Shown here: in pieces, positions 1 to 8,460 of the stretch
How positions within the stretch are numbered: the first letter of the stretch is position 1
Layout: each line of letters begins with the position of its first letter
Source: an uncultured Blautia sp.
GTDB lineage: Bacteria > Bacillota > Clostridia > Lachnospirales > Lachnospiraceae
DNA length: 33,476 nucleotides
Assembly: GCA_946622645.1 (NCBI GenBank)
Contig: CAMOQF010000011.1
Coordinates: 1-33,476 of the forward strand
Direction: 5' to 3'
Notes under the pieces: model-generated
Databases searched by the model: none
What the model was told of the DNA's origin: nothing
Seen by the model: the letters and a program-made list of their open reading frames with translations, nothing else
Made by a program: the position numbers and the translations under genes

Positions 1-67
1 AGAGACTGGTCAAATTACGACAGTCAAAAGGGAGCATATCAGCATATTCTATTCCTCTTTCAACCTG

Positions 68-98
68 TATAATGAATAATGTCACTATTATCATGACA
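68..98 (+). promoter_or_regulatory. Possible promoter and small inverted repeat ahead of the KdgT-type permease
   Basis: A perfect -10 hexamer TATAAT lies at 68-73. The matching -35 position (45-50, TATTCT) is weak, which suggests an activator-dependent promoter. Just downstream is an inverted repeat, TGTCA (80-84) and TGACA (94-98), with a 9-nt gap, placed where a repressor operator could sit. The permease ribosome site AAGGAG is at 112-117, 10 nt before the ATG. The regulator cannot be identified from the sequence. Confidence 0.35.
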
Positions 99-127
99 GT
101 AAAAACATAATAAGGAGCAGGAAAGCC

Positions 128-1084
128 ATGAAAGATCAACGCCATCCAATCACCGGTATAATGAACAGGATCGCGGGCGGGATCGTTATCGTACCCATGT
201 TCGTGGTCTCTATCATCAATACTTTCATTCCCGGTTTTCTGAATCTGGGAGGGTTCACAACAGCCTTTTTTTCGTCCGGCAGTACGCCGTTTATCATCTC
301 CGTCCTTCTGTTCATAGCAGGAACGCAGCTTGATATCCGGGAAATGGGACCTGCGCTGAAAAGAGGCGGCCTTCTCAGCCTGACACGCATCCTCATCGGC
401 ATACTGGCAGAAGTTGTGGTTCTGGCGCTGGCCGGACCTAAGGGCTTTCTGGGCGTTTCCGCGCTGGCGATCGTCATCGGTCTTCTCAGCTGCAACCCGG
501 GCGTCTACATGGCGGTATGCCAGGAACACGGTGACAAACACGATATCCCGGGGTTCGGGATCATGAACCTGGTTCCGGTACCGGCGATCCCGGTGATCCT
601 GTTCGGCTTTGCAGCCGGCGCAGGCGTGGATTACATGAGCCTTGTCACCACGATCATTCCGTTCTTCCTCGGCATGCTGTTCGGCAATATAGATCACTCA
701 TTCACAGCCATGGCAAACGGCGCAACGCCTGTGTTTTTGTTCTTTATGGGCGTCACCTGCGGCTCTACGATGAACTGGTTCACCCTCTTCTCACAGCTTG
801 GCGGCGGCATTTTACTGTCAGTCTTATACTTTGTCATCTCCCTGCCGCTTACGCTTCTCGTTGACCGTGCGATCCTGAAAAGGCCGGGATATGCTGGCGC
901 TTCCATGTGCTCCATGTCAGCTGTATCCATCATCATGCCTGCTGCAGTGGCGGAAGTGGTTCCTTCCTATGCTCCGTACGCAGAAACAGCAGCGGCGCAG
1001 ATCGCGCTGGCCGTAGCGATCACATGCATTATCACACCATTTGTATGTCAGTGGGTTCTGAAAAAGTGGGGCGGAGCAAAGTAA
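128..1084 (+). CDS. 2-keto-3-deoxygluconate permease family transporter (KdgT-like)
   Basis: A 318-residue, very hydrophobic protein with about ten membrane segments. It matches the KdgT family (a secondary transporter that imports 2-keto-3-deoxygluconate with protons) in overall length and in segments such as the N-terminal GGIVIVPMF, the central ISVLLFIAGTQLDIR and FLFFMGVTCGSTM. KDG comes from breakdown of pectin and other uronates, so the role fits a plant-glycan feeder. No KDG kinase or aldolase lies next to it in this window, so the exact substrate is inferred from family only. The first ATG follows a good AAGGAG site. The neighbouring copper operon has its own promoter and appears unrelated. 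No terminator is visible between the two. Confidence 0.85.
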   Translation: MKDQRHPITGIMNRIAGGIVIVPMFVVSIINTFIPGFLNLGGFTTAFFSSGSTPFIISVLLFIAGTQLDIREMGPALKRGGLLSLTRILIGILAEVVVLALAGPKGFLGVSALAIVIGLLSCNPGVYMAVCQEHGDKHDIPGFGIMNLVPVPAIPVILFGFAAGAGVDYMSLVTTIIPFFLGMLFGNIDHSFTAMANGATPVFLFFMGVTCGSTMNWFTLFSQLGGGILLSVLYFVISLPLTLLVDRAILKRPGYAGASMCSMSAVSIIMPAAVAEVVPSYAPYAETAAAQIALAVAITCIITPFVCQWVLKKWGGAK

Positions 1085-1114
1085 TTCACGCTAAATAAAA
1101 CATAATTTTCCATC

Positions 1115-1170
1115 TTGACAAATACCCGTGGGGGGTATATTCTACGATTGCAGATACCCCTTCCGGGTAT
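1115..1170 (+). promoter_or_regulatory. csoR-copA promoter with two CsoR-type operator palindromes
   Basis: A consensus -35 TTGACA is at 1115-1120 and a plausible -10, TATTCT, at 1138-1143 (17-bp spacer). The spacer itself holds ATACCCGTGGGGGGTAT (1122-1138), and a second palindrome, ATACCCCTTCCGGGTAT (1154-1170), lies just downstream. Both resemble known CsoR operators, which have TACCC/GGGTA arms around a G/C-rich centre. Copper-free CsoR would block RNA polymerase at either site; Cu(I) binding would release it. The sites directly precede the csoR gene, which indicates autoregulation of the whole operon. Confidence 0.85.
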
Positions 1171-1193
1171 TTTTCATATGGAGGATGCAAGAA

Positions 1194-1511
1194 ATGGAAA
1201 AAGAAATAATGACCAACGACTGCTGTTGTTCCGGAAAAATGAAACTGCGGGATGAAGAAACAAAAAAAGCCCTGATCTCCCGCCTGAACCGGGTCGAAGG
1301 GCAGATCCGCGGAATCCGCGGGATGGTAGAAAAAGACGCCTACTGTATCGATATCATCACCCAGGCATCAGCCGCAGGCAGCGCCTTGAACAGCTTTTCA
1401 AAGGAACTTTTGAGCGATCACATTAAAAGCTGTGTCGCTGAGGACGTACGGAACGGAAACAACGAAAAGCTGGATGAGCTTGTAAAAACACTGCAGAAAC
1501 TGATGAAATAA
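1194..1511 (+). CDS. csoR: Copper-sensing transcriptional repressor CsoR
   Basis: A 105-residue, all-helical CsoR/RcnR-family repressor. It keeps the Cu(I) ligand set C51, H76 and C80 (spacing C-x24-H-x3-C), the diagnostic CsoR pattern, and the family signature around RLNRVEGQIRGI at residues 30-41. The start at 1194 is chosen because GGAGG (1180-1184) sits 9 nt upstream; a longer reading from 1128 would run through the operators and lacks a ribosome site. The short N-terminal tail has an unusual run of three cysteines (residues 10-12) outside the usual metal site. It lies 28 nt before copA, in one operon. When it binds copper it is expected to leave the two upstream palindromes. Confidence 0.93.
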   Translation: MEKEIMTNDCCCSGKMKLRDEETKKALISRLNRVEGQIRGIRGMVEKDAYCIDIITQASAAGSALNSFSKELLSDHIKSCVAEDVRNGNNEKLDELVKTLQKLMK

Positions 1512-1539
1512 CATATGAAAGTACGAGGTGCGATCTGAT

Positions 1540-4131
1540 ATGGAACAATATACAGTGACCGGCATGAGCTGTGCTGCATGCCAGGCCAGAGTGGAAAAAG
1601 CGGTCTCCAAAGTTCCGGGCGTCACTTCCTGCAGCGTGAGCCTTCTTACCAACTCCATGGGAGTGGAAGGGACGGCTTCTGCAGAAGCTGTTATACGTGC
1701 CGTCACCGACGCAGGTTATGGTGCTTCCAGAAAAGGAGCCGGCAGAACAGCTGCCGGCTCCGATGCATCCTCCATTGAGGAACAGGAAGAAGCCCTTCGG
1801 GATCACGAAACGCCCGTTCTCAAAAAAAGGCTGTTCACTTCCCTCGGCTTTCTGCTCATCCTCATGTACTTTTCCATGGGGCACATGATGTGGGGCCTTC
1901 CTCTTCCGGCTTTCTTTCAGGACAACCATATCGCTATGGGCCTTGTACAGCTCCTGCTGGCCGCCATCGTCATGGTCATCAACCAGAAGTTTTTTGTCAG
2001 CGGTTATAAGAGTCTGTTCCATGGCGCTCCCAACATGGACACTCTGATCGCTCTGGGTTCTTCGGCTGCCTTCGGATATTCCACCTGTATGTTGTTTGCC
2101 ATGACCCGGGCTCAGGTGGACGGTAATACCGAAGCTGTCATGTCCTATATGATGGAATTCTACTTCGAATCCGCAGCCATGATCCTGACCCTGATCACCG
2201 TCGGAAAAATGCTGGAGGCCTATTCCAAAGGAAAAACCACCAATGCACTGAAAAGCCTGATGAAGCTGGCTCCTAAGACAGCCACTCTCCTGCGGGACAA
2301 CGTGGAAGAAACCGTGCCCATCGACCAGGTCCGGGCCGGAGATATCTTCGTTGTCAGACCGGGAGAAAACATTCCGGTCGACGGACGGGTGCTCTCCGGT
2401 ACCAGCGCGGTCAACGAATCCGCCCTTACCGGCGAAAGCATCCCTGTAGACAAATCTCCCGGGGATGAGGTCTCCTCGGCCACATTAAACCAGTCAGGCT
2501 TCCTCACCTGTGAGGCCACCCGTGTCGGCGAAGACACTACCCTCGCGCAGATCATCCAGATGGTCAGCGACGCGGCAGCGACCAAAGCTCCTGTTGCCAG
2601 ACTTGCCGACCGGATCTCCGGCGTCTTCGTACCGGCGGTCATCGCTATTGCCATTGTCACGATCGTCATATGGCTGGCTGTCGGAGAGACAGTGGGCTTT
2701 GCTCTTGCCCGCGGGATCTGTGTCCTGGTGGTCAGCTGTCCCTGTGCTCTGGGTCTGGCAACGCCGGTAGCCATTATGGTCGGAAACGGTATGGGTGCCA
2801 AAAACGGGATCCTGTTTAAAAACGCGGAAGCGCTGCAGGAGACCGGCAGCGTACAGATCGTTGCGCTCGACAAGACCGGTACCATCACCAAAGGGGAACC
2901 CTCTGTAACCGATCTGCTCCCTGCCAACGGAGTCTCAGAAGCTGAACTGCTCTCCAAAGCATACGCGCTGGAACAGAAAAGCGAACATCCTCTGGCCAGA
3001 GCGGTCACGGCCTGGGCAGAAACCCGTTGCGGCAGCGTGTTTCCTTCCGTGGAAGACTTCCGCGCTCTTCCCGGGAACGGCCTTTCCGGTACGGTTTCCG
3101 GCCTTCGCCTGTACGGCGGAAACGAAACTTTTATCCGCACCCGGACACGTATCCCTCCAGAGATGACCAATATGGCCCGACAGCTGGCAGACGAAGGCAA
3201 AACGCCTCTCTTTTTTGCCGATGACAACCGTTTTCTCGGCATTATCGCCGTGGCGGACACGATGAAAGAAGACAGTGTCCAGGCCATCCGCGAGCTCCAG
3301 AATATGGGCATTCACGTAGTCATGCTGACCGGAGATAACGCACGCACCGCACAGGCGGTCGGTAAGGCTGCGGGTGTAAACGAAGTCATCGCCGACGTCC
3401 TTCCGGACGGAAAAGAAGCCATCATCCGCCGCCTCTCTGAATTCGGAAAGACAGCCATGGTCGGCGACGGTATCAATGACGCGCCGGCTCTGACCCGGGC
3501 GGACATCGGCATCGCCATCGGTGCAGGTACGGACGTAGCCATCGATGCCGCGGATATCGTCCTGATGAAGAGCTCACTCCTGGATGCAGCCGCGGCTGTC
3601 CGGCTGAGCCGCCGGACTTATCGGAACATCCTGGAAAATCTGTTCTGGGCCCTGATCTACAACACACTCCTGATCCCGACCGCTGCCGGTGCCTATGTGA
3701 AGCTTTTCGGGATCACCATGAACCCCATGCTGGGCGCCGCTGCCATGAGTCTCTCAAGCTTCTGTGTAGTCACCAACGCCCTGCGCCTGAACCTTCTGGA
3801 TATCCACGATCCTTCCAAAGATAAACGTATGAAAAGACAACTGCCCTTATCAGCGGATGGCACGCTGTTAACGGAATATAGCAAAGAAAAAGAACAACCG
3901 GTTGAGAAAGGAGAAATCATGAACAAAACACTGAAGATCGAAGGAATGATGTGTCCTCACTGCGAGGCCTCCGTAAAGAAGGCGCTCGAAGCTCTGGACG
4001 GTGTCAGCGAGGCTGTTGTCAGTCATGAAGCCGGAACCGCAGTCGTCACATTGACCTCCGACGTGGAAGATACTGTACTTGCACAGGCTGTGGAGGCCAA
4101 AGACTACAAAGTCCTTAGTGTGGATGCTTAA
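1540..4131 (+). CDS. copA: Cu(I)-exporting P1B-type ATPase CopA with a fused C-terminal CopZ-like domain
   Basis: An 863-residue copper pump. Reading from the N terminus: a heavy-metal-associated (HMA) domain with GMSCAAC (C11, C14), membrane helices, the TGES actuator loop, the membrane Cu(I) site CPC (C400-P401-C402), the phosphorylated aspartate D444 in DKTGT, a SEHPL nucleotide-binding motif, TGDN and GDGINDAP. After the last helices comes a linker and a second HMA domain from about residue 794 with MMCPHC (C805, C808). That tail resembles a free CopZ copper chaperone. The start at 1540 follows GAGGTG by 9 nt; the GTG at 1528 lies inside that site. The 3' end overlaps the convergent ATP-grasp gene by 17 bp. 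Cu(I) specificity follows from CPC and the CsoR neighbour. Confidence 0.95.
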   Translation: MEQYTVTGMSCAACQARVEKAVSKVPGVTSCSVSLLTNSMGVEGTASAEAVIRAVTDAGYGASRKGAGRTAAGSDASSIEEQEEALRDHETPVLKKRLFTSLGFLLILMYFSMGHMMWGLPLPAFFQDNHIAMGLVQLLLAAIVMVINQKFFVSGYKSLFHGAPNMDTLIALGSSAAFGYSTCMLFAMTRAQVDGNTEAVMSYMMEFYFESAAMILTLITVGKMLEAYSKGKTTNALKSLMKLAPKTATLLRDNVEETVPIDQVRAGDIFVVRPGENIPVDGRVLSGTSAVNESALTGESIPVDKSPGDEVSSATLNQSGFLTCEATRVGEDTTLAQIIQMVSDAAATKAPVARLADRISGVFVPAVIAIAIVTIVIWLAVGETVGFALARGICVLVVSCPCALGLATPVAIMVGNGMGAKNGILFKNAEALQETGSVQIVALDKTGTITKGEPSVTDLLPANGVSEAELLSKAYALEQKSEHPLARAVTAWAETRCGSVFPSVEDFRALPGNGLSGTVSGLRLYGGNETFIRTRTRIPPEMTNMARQLADEGKTPLFFADDNRFLGIIAVADTMKEDSVQAIRELQNMGIHVVMLTGDNARTAQAVGKAAGVNEVIADVLPDGKEAIIRRLSEFGKTAMVGDGINDAPALTRADIGIAIGAGTDVAIDAADIVLMKSSLLDAAAAVRLSRRTYRNILENLFWALIYNTLLIPTAAGAYVKLFGITMNPMLGAAAMSLSSFCVVTNALRLNLLDIHDPSKDKRMKRQLPLSADGTLLTEYSKEKEQPVEKGEIMNKTLKIEGMMCPHCEASVKKALEALDGVSEAVVSHEAGTAVVTLTSDVEDTVLAQAVEAKDYKVLSVDA
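3907..4131 (+). other. Possible internal translation start giving a free CopZ-like chaperone
   Basis: Inside copA and in the same frame, AAAGGAG (3907-3913) sits 5 nt before an ATG at 3919. Translation from there would give a separate 70-residue HMA protein with MMCPHC, the size of a normal CopZ. The sequence just before it encodes a charged, linker-like stretch rather than a domain. This looks like a former copZ gene whose upstream stop was lost, and it may still be made on its own. Whether internal initiation occurs cannot be settled from sequence. Confidence 0.5.
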
Positions 4132-5044
4132 ACCATCGCAGTATAGAGAAGCCCTCTTTGTCTGTGATCAGTTTCTCAGGCAGATGAATGGCCTCACCGA
4201 GCCGGTAATCCCATTCCACAGGCTTAAACCGTTTTAGGCCGCTTCCGGAATAGAAGGTCATCTCTCCGACGTAGATCCGGCCTTCTGACTCATAAAAATC
4301 CACCCGCACAAAAGGAAACGGCTCCGCAAGTTTTTCGGCAAGTTCTATCATTTTTTCATAATGCAAAGGCTTTTTCGGCGGACTATCAGCCGGCCTGTCA
4401 CATCTGGAGAACGGAAGGGCATTGAATTCTTTGTCAAACCATGTAAACGTCGCGTTCTCTTCGGATCCCCGGTCCATCACGATCAGCAGGTACTGAAACC
4501 GGCCGTCGCAAATGTGAAATTTGTAATCGTTGGATTCCTCCAGATATTCTTCGGCATAAACGACCGGTTTCATATGCCTGAAGCCCCAATTGAAAAGATG
4601 GTAGTAGGAATTGTGGTACGGCATCATCCAGGAACGGATCTGCGCGCGGGCTTTCTCCACATCCAGCCGGGATCTGTCCGGAACAACAATATTATATCCG
4701 GAAGACCAGTTTACTTTTAAGACATACCTTTCCGGAAGGTTATCAAAGTCGATCTGGTCCGGATCATCCCAGGAAGCGATCGTCGGAACCGCATATTCTT
4801 CACCGATGGTTTTCGCGATATAGTCTTTTACGGCATATTTATCCGCGCATTGTGTAATGCGCGGATCCTGATAATACAGCTTCAGCCACTGTATCTTTTC
4901 ATTGAAGCTTCTGGGGTTCCTGAGATCCGGCACGTATCCGACATTTTTCTGAAAGATCTCAGAGATGATCCTGATTTTTGTCTTCGTATTCAGGGTTTCC
5001 CTTATATCATAGTGTTCTTTCTTAATATCATTCATATTCTGCAT
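4115..5044 (-). CDS. TupA-like ATP-grasp family protein
   Basis: A 309-residue cytosolic protein resembling the TupA-like ATP-grasp family, named for a teichuronopeptide biosynthesis protein. Visible features are the N-terminal [19 protein letters not shown] block, the [12 protein letters not shown] segment (probable ATP-binding lysine), [10 protein letters not shown] and the metal-site-like [20 protein letters not shown]. Family members are usually found in capsule or cell-wall polymer clusters and are thought to attach amino acids or similar groups; here there is no glycosyltransferase cluster, so the substrate is unknown. The gene starts 11 nt after the stop of the upstream secreted-protein gene. 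A GGAG lies 4 nt before the first ATG; a second ATG at 5035 is possible. Its end overlaps copA by 17 bp. Confidence 0.8.
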   Translation of the reverse strand: MQNMNDIKKEHYDIRETLNTKTKIRIISEIFQKNVGYVPDLRNPRSFNEKIQWLKLYYQDPRITQCADKYAVKDYIAKTIGEEYAVPTIASWDDPDQIDFDNLPERYVLKVNWSSGYNIVVPDRSRLDVEKARAQIRSWMMPYHNSYYHLFNWGFRHMKPVVYAEEYLEESNDYKFHICDGRFQYLLIVMDRGSEENATFTWFDKEFNALPFSRCDRPADSPPKKPLHYEKMIELAEKLAEPFPFVRVDFYESEGRIYVGEMTFYSGSGLKRFKPVEWDYRLGEAIHLPEKLITDKEGFSILRWFKHPH

Positions 5045-5055
5045 CGTGCTCCGGT

Positions 5056-5778
5056 TTACAGTGTAGGTGCATGGCTGTAGAGAGAAGGGTCAGGGTCCAC
5101 ACCTTTTACTTTGCAAAGAGCTTCTCCCAGCGCCTCCGCGTCTTCCAGGGTGTATTTGCTTTTTCCACAGACAAGATTGCCTGCTTCAAGCCTGAATGAA
5201 ACCGTTTCTTCTTCCGGAAGATAGAAAACAAGCACTATGTCACTGTCTGTAACGGACATGTCAACAGGCAGTCCAAACTTCACTTCTTCCATAGCTGCCA
5301 GAATTTCGTCGATCAGCTCCGGATCCGACGTATAATAGTCCGCACATGCAAAAAACTGTTCTTCATACAGGAACTTCTCTGCTTCCCTGCACCTCTCTGT
5401 TATTCCGTAGAACGGACGGTCCAGCCTGACCGGTTCCTGCAGGAGGTCATTTTCTCCTTCCCCGTATTTATTGACAGTGTACCATGCGCTCGTCGTTGTA
5501 TGCCCGGCCTCCTCATCCATGACGATATCATACAGGTGGATCCGGAATTCGTTTTCACCGGCCTGCTGGCAGTCGGCGTATTCCGGCATGTGGCCGAAAT
5601 GCGTTTGAAAGTAAACGCGGGCAAGCTCAGCCAGCTGCACAGTATCATATCCTGGTCCTAAAAGAGAAGGAACATTATCCGGAAGTTCCGTCGCGGCTGC
5701 CGGCATGGCGTTGATGCACGTCAGTGCGGCTGTAATCATACCGGCCATGACTATTTTCTGAAAAAGTCTGCTTTTCAT
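5056..5778 (-). CDS. Secreted protein of unknown function
   Basis: A 240-residue protein with a clear signal peptide (positively charged MKSR, hydrophobic core, AAA before the predicted cleavage near residue 29). I do not recognise a named family. The first half has a run around EFRIHLYDIV and TSAWYTVNKYG that resembles a domain I have seen in other clostridial secreted proteins. The start at 5778 is preferred because GGAGG (5787-5791) lies 8 nt upstream and it begins exactly at the signal peptide. A longer start at 5835 overlaps the antiporter stop as ATGA but would bury the signal. There is no convincing lipobox (ALTC lacks the small residue before Cys). It sits between the antiporter and the ATP-grasp gene in one apparent operon. 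Confidence 0.7.
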   Translation of the reverse strand: MKSRLFQKIVMAGMITAALTCINAMPAAATELPDNVPSLLGPGYDTVQLAELARVYFQTHFGHMPEYADCQQAGENEFRIHLYDIVMDEEAGHTTTSAWYTVNKYGEGENDLLQEPVRLDRPFYGITERCREAEKFLYEEQFFACADYYTSDPELIDEILAAMEEVKFGLPVDMSVTDSDIVLVFYLPEEETVSFRLEAGNLVCGKSKYTLEDAEALGEALCKVKGVDPDPSLYSHAPTL

Positions 5779-5831
5779 CTTCCATTCCTCCTTACAGGCA
5801 ATCACAGTTTTGCAGCTTTTCTGTTGTCCCA

Positions 5832-7139
5832 TCATCTGTCCTGCCCATCCGGATGATCTTCTCTTCCGGAACCAGACGCGTTTCCAAGTTTTTTACGGAT
5901 CCCATCGTATACACGTCTCACCGTCAGACCCTGGATGACAGTCGTGAAGAATACGATTGCGTAGGTGCAGCCTAAAAGGATAAAATAAACTTTTTCCGGC
6001 AGGATCTCCTTCGTACTCATGGCGAGAGCCACCGAAAGTCCGCCTCTTAAGCCTCCCCAGGTCAGAAGCTTTACAAAGCTCACCCGGTCATAGCCGTCGG
6101 GAAGTTCTCCCATCAAAAAGCTTGAGATCGTAAGGCTTCCCGTCCTGGCGACCAGATTAATGATGATGCCGATCAACGAAAGTATGATCACCCGGTCCAT
6201 CTGTAGAATATGGACAAAGGTCAGCCCGAGCATCACATACAGGATCGAGTTCATAAGCACATCCAGCGTCTCCCAGACCGCCTCAAAATGCTCCTTGCGT
6301 TCCGGCAGCTCTTCTTCTTCGTGTCGTCCGCGCAGAGCAGAAAAAAGAAGCCCGCACACTACCGACGCGATCGCTCCGGAAAAGCCGGCCCTCTCGCAAA
6401 TGACATAGGACGCCGAAACTGTCAGAAGGCTGACAAAGAGGCCGATCTCCTTGCTGTCCGTTCGCCGGTAGATCTGAAAACACAGCAGGGTCACGACACT
6501 GCCTACGAGAACCGCCCCGAGGATCTCCTTCCCCATGATGACCAGAAATCCTCCTGACGAATTCTCTGTGACCAGTCCGGAAAAAACAACAAACAGAGCA
6601 ACGCCTACACCGTCGTTAAACAGCGACTCTCCCTGGATCAGGAACGAAAGCTTTTTGGGCAGCCCGAACTTGCTCAGTATGCCGGTCGCTGCGATCGGAT
6701 CTGTAGGCGCGATGATGCTGCCGAACATCAGGCAGACCGGCAGCGACATTGAAAGCCCGAGGAGCCGCCCGGCTCCGTAAAAAAGGAAACCGTAAAACAC
6801 TGCTCCCAGAAGGGTACACACAAATGCAAGCACTGTAATCTGCCTGGCCTGTTCACGGAAATCAGAAAGCTTCATATGCAGAGATCCGGCAAAAAGCATC
6901 AGGCAGAGAACGCCCTCCAGCAAAAAGCCCTCAATATCTATATAGTGCGTCTCTCTCAGGACATCGCCGGCCGGTGTCCCCCGGACAAGCATAAAAACAG
7001 GAAGCAGGATGAAACCGATCACTACAGAATACAACAGAAGCGCGATCTCATGCGGCAGATGTGTGACTTTCTCGTTAAAAAAACCAAGCAGGCAGATCAC
7101 TGCCATAATAATCGAAAAAACTATCAGAATACGTTCCAT
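5832..7139 (-). CDS. CPA1-family Na+/H+ (cation:proton) antiporter
   Basis: A 435-residue membrane protein with about 12-13 helices. It carries the CPA1 ion-site hallmarks IIAPTDPIAATGIL and, soon after, GESLFNDGVGVALF; these aspartates bind the exchanged ions in NhaP/NHE-type transporters. A later TWGGLRGGLSVALA motif is also typical. The predicted role is sodium or other cation export in exchange for protons, for pH and salt balance. It ends in a polar cytoplasmic tail. It is the first gene of a three-gene minus-strand operon behind a strong promoter at 7249-7277. The ATG follows a GGAG by about 9 nt. Confidence 0.9.
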   Translation of the reverse strand: MERILIVFSIIMAVICLLGFFNEKVTHLPHEIALLLYSVVIGFILLPVFMLVRGTPAGDVLRETHYIDIEGFLLEGVLCLMLFAGSLHMKLSDFREQARQITVLAFVCTLLGAVFYGFLFYGAGRLLGLSMSLPVCLMFGSIIAPTDPIAATGILSKFGLPKKLSFLIQGESLFNDGVGVALFVVFSGLVTENSSGGFLVIMGKEILGAVLVGSVVTLLCFQIYRRTDSKEIGLFVSLLTVSASYVICERAGFSGAIASVVCGLLFSALRGRHEEEELPERKEHFEAVWETLDVLMNSILYVMLGLTFVHILQMDRVIILSLIGIIINLVARTGSLTISSFLMGELPDGYDRVSFVKLLTWGGLRGGLSVALAMSTKEILPEKVYFILLGCTYAIVFFTTVIQGLTVRRVYDGIRKKLGNASGSGREDHPDGQDR

Positions 7140-7248
7140 ATGTCATCACTCCGTTCCATTGTCACTCAAAAACAGCCCCATCTTTTGTCTTCAGATCGTA
7201 AAAAAACAGGAGCTCTTCAATTGTGCAGTTCAACTAATTTTTGCAATT

Positions 7249-7277
7249 ATTTTATCGTGTTTTAGTCATTCTGTCAA
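7249..7277 (-). promoter_or_regulatory. Strong sigma-A-type promoter for the antiporter operon
   Basis: On the minus strand a perfect -35 TTGACA (7272-7277) is followed by a 17-bp spacer and the -10 TAAAAT (7249-7254), five of six consensus bases. It is oriented toward the antiporter gene, about 105 nt from the expected transcript start to its ATG. This is the best promoter match on this strand upstream of that operon. Confidence 0.8.
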
Positions 7278-7396
7278 TTCAACAGCCGTACAAAACCTGC
7301 CTGCGATTTCTTCCGTTCTGTGCAATCTGCCACACGTTTTTTGCGGTCTATAAAGTGTATGAAAAGTCAAGCCTTTTTTATTATTTCTATATACAA

Positions 7397-7402
7397 TATA
7401 AT
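7397..7402 (+). promoter_or_regulatory. Candidate -10 element for the flavoprotein gene
   Basis: A perfect TATAAT hexamer lies in an AT-rich tract about 85 nt before the start codon. The -35 window, 17 bp upstream, is only a run of T, so the match rests on the -10 alone. Confidence 0.35.
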
Positions 7403-7486
7403 ATGTTTATACTGAAAAAGCCCGAAAAACAGAGCGTCACATGTAACCAGATATGTCCCAGAGCAGATTGTAAAGGAGGAAGAACA

Positions 7487-8458
7487 ATGGGAAAAAAAGT
7501 AGTTGCTTTTACAGCCGGCCGGCGCGGTGGGAACTGTGAGATCTATGTTAAGATCGCGCTTCAGGAACTCACGACGATGGGGATCGAATGTGAGATGATC
7601 CGTCTCCACGAATGCGACCTTCGCCCCTGCCTTGACTGTAACAACGGTCCCTGCTATGCCAAAGGACCTCACGCCTGCGTGCTGAAAGATGACGGCCCGT
7701 GGCTCGCTGAAAAATTTCTGGAGAGCGATGGATATCTTCTTGCCGCTCCCGTATGGTCGCTTTCTCCCTGCGGCGTCGTGACCGACTTCCGTGACCGTGT
7801 GTTCGGCCCCAAGATGGACCTTTCCCAGATGGAAGCCCACGGCATTCCTGAATGGGCTGAAGGCCGTGCAAAACAGCGTCCTGGCGCTCTGATCTCTGTC
7901 GGCGGTGCTCTGTCCGAACATTGGACATCTCTGGGTCTGGCTACTCTTTACACGACCACTTTCTCTGCACAGACCAACATTGTTGATAATGTCAACATCT
8001 ATCAGGTAGCTGATCCGGGCGAAGCCCTGATGAGGAAAGATTATATCACAAAGGTAAGATATCTTGCTCAGAATCTGGGACATGCCGTTCTGAATCCGCA
8101 GAAGGACTGGGAGAACAAGTGGCTCGGCGATCTGGAAGACGGTGAAGCATGTCCGGGATGTCATACTTCTCTTATGATCGCAAAACCCGGCCGTGATTAT
8201 GTTGAATGTGCCGTTTGCGGACGCAGAGGATATGTGACACTGGATAAAGAAGGAAAGATGCAGTATTCCTGGCCGGAGGATAACCGGAACCGTCTGACCA
8301 TGATGGGCAAATTCGATCATGTCAGAGAGATCGAAAGACATACCGCAGAAAGATATGAGCCTCACAAAGATGAGATCCAGGAAGAGCTGAAGAGATTCCG
8401 TCAGATGGAACAGTTCACTGTGAAAGCGCCCTCTAAGCAGAAAGCAAAGGAGGCCTGA
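7487..8458 (+). CDS. Iron-sulfur flavoprotein (flavodoxin fold) with C-terminal rubredoxin-like ribbon
   Basis: A 323-residue cytosolic protein. The N terminus (KKVVAFTAGRRGGNCEIY) fits an NADPH-dependent FMN reductase/flavodoxin fold with an FMN phosphate loop. Four cysteines follow at C48, C51, C56 and C64 (C-x2-C-x4-C-x7-C), like the compact [4Fe-4S] motif of Isf-type iron-sulfur flavoproteins. Near the C terminus are two CxxC knuckles, C222/C225 and C241/C244, which could bind iron like rubredoxin or zinc. The start follows AGGAGGA by 6 nt. It is tightly coupled to the ABM-like gene 2 nt downstream. The same domain order occurs in the protein encoded at 21308-22282, so the two are paralogs. 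It probably carries electrons or reduces a small organic substrate; the substrate is unknown. Confidence 0.8.
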   Translation: MGKKVVAFTAGRRGGNCEIYVKIALQELTTMGIECEMIRLHECDLRPCLDCNNGPCYAKGPHACVLKDDGPWLAEKFLESDGYLLAAPVWSLSPCGVVTDFRDRVFGPKMDLSQMEAHGIPEWAEGRAKQRPGALISVGGALSEHWTSLGLATLYTTTFSAQTNIVDNVNIYQVADPGEALMRKDYITKVRYLAQNLGHAVLNPQKDWENKWLGDLEDGEACPGCHTSLMIAKPGRDYVECAVCGRRGYVTLDKEGKMQYSWPEDNRNRLTMMGKFDHVREIERHTAERYEPHKDEIQEELKRFRQMEQFTVKAPSKQKAKEA

Positions 8459-8460
8459 TC

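Larger units (their letters stand above)
7140..7486. other. Divergent intergenic region, antiporter/flavoprotein
   Basis: This 347-bp AT-rich gap separates the minus-strand antiporter operon from the plus-strand flavoprotein pair. It holds a near-consensus promoter for the antiporter (7249-7277), leaving a leader of about 105 nt. It also holds a candidate -10 for the flavoprotein gene (7397-7402). I see no convincing small gene, riboswitch or terminator in it. An open frame running through it into the flavoprotein gene is judged to be non-coding because the AGGAGGA ribosome site at 7474-7480 sets the start at 7487. Confidence 0.7.

Noticed and set aside
1122-1170. Reading the paired palindromes as a terminator or riboswitch
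   Set aside because: The arms match the CsoR operator type and overlap the promoter, with no T tract following.
2220-3311. A 363-codon open frame antisense to copA
   Set aside because: It mirrors the P-type ATPase coding sequence, is low in complexity and rich in Ser/Arg, and has no ribosome site. It is a by-product of codon bias.
5779-5835. A longer start for the secreted protein, overlapping the antiporter stop
   Set aside because: The ATGA overlap is attractive, but it would put 19 residues before a clean signal peptide that has its own ribosome site. Kept only as an alternative.
7241-7486. An 82-residue N-terminal extension of the first flavoprotein
   Set aside because: It would span the promoter region, is not flavodoxin-like, and a strong AGGAGGA site places the start at 7487.
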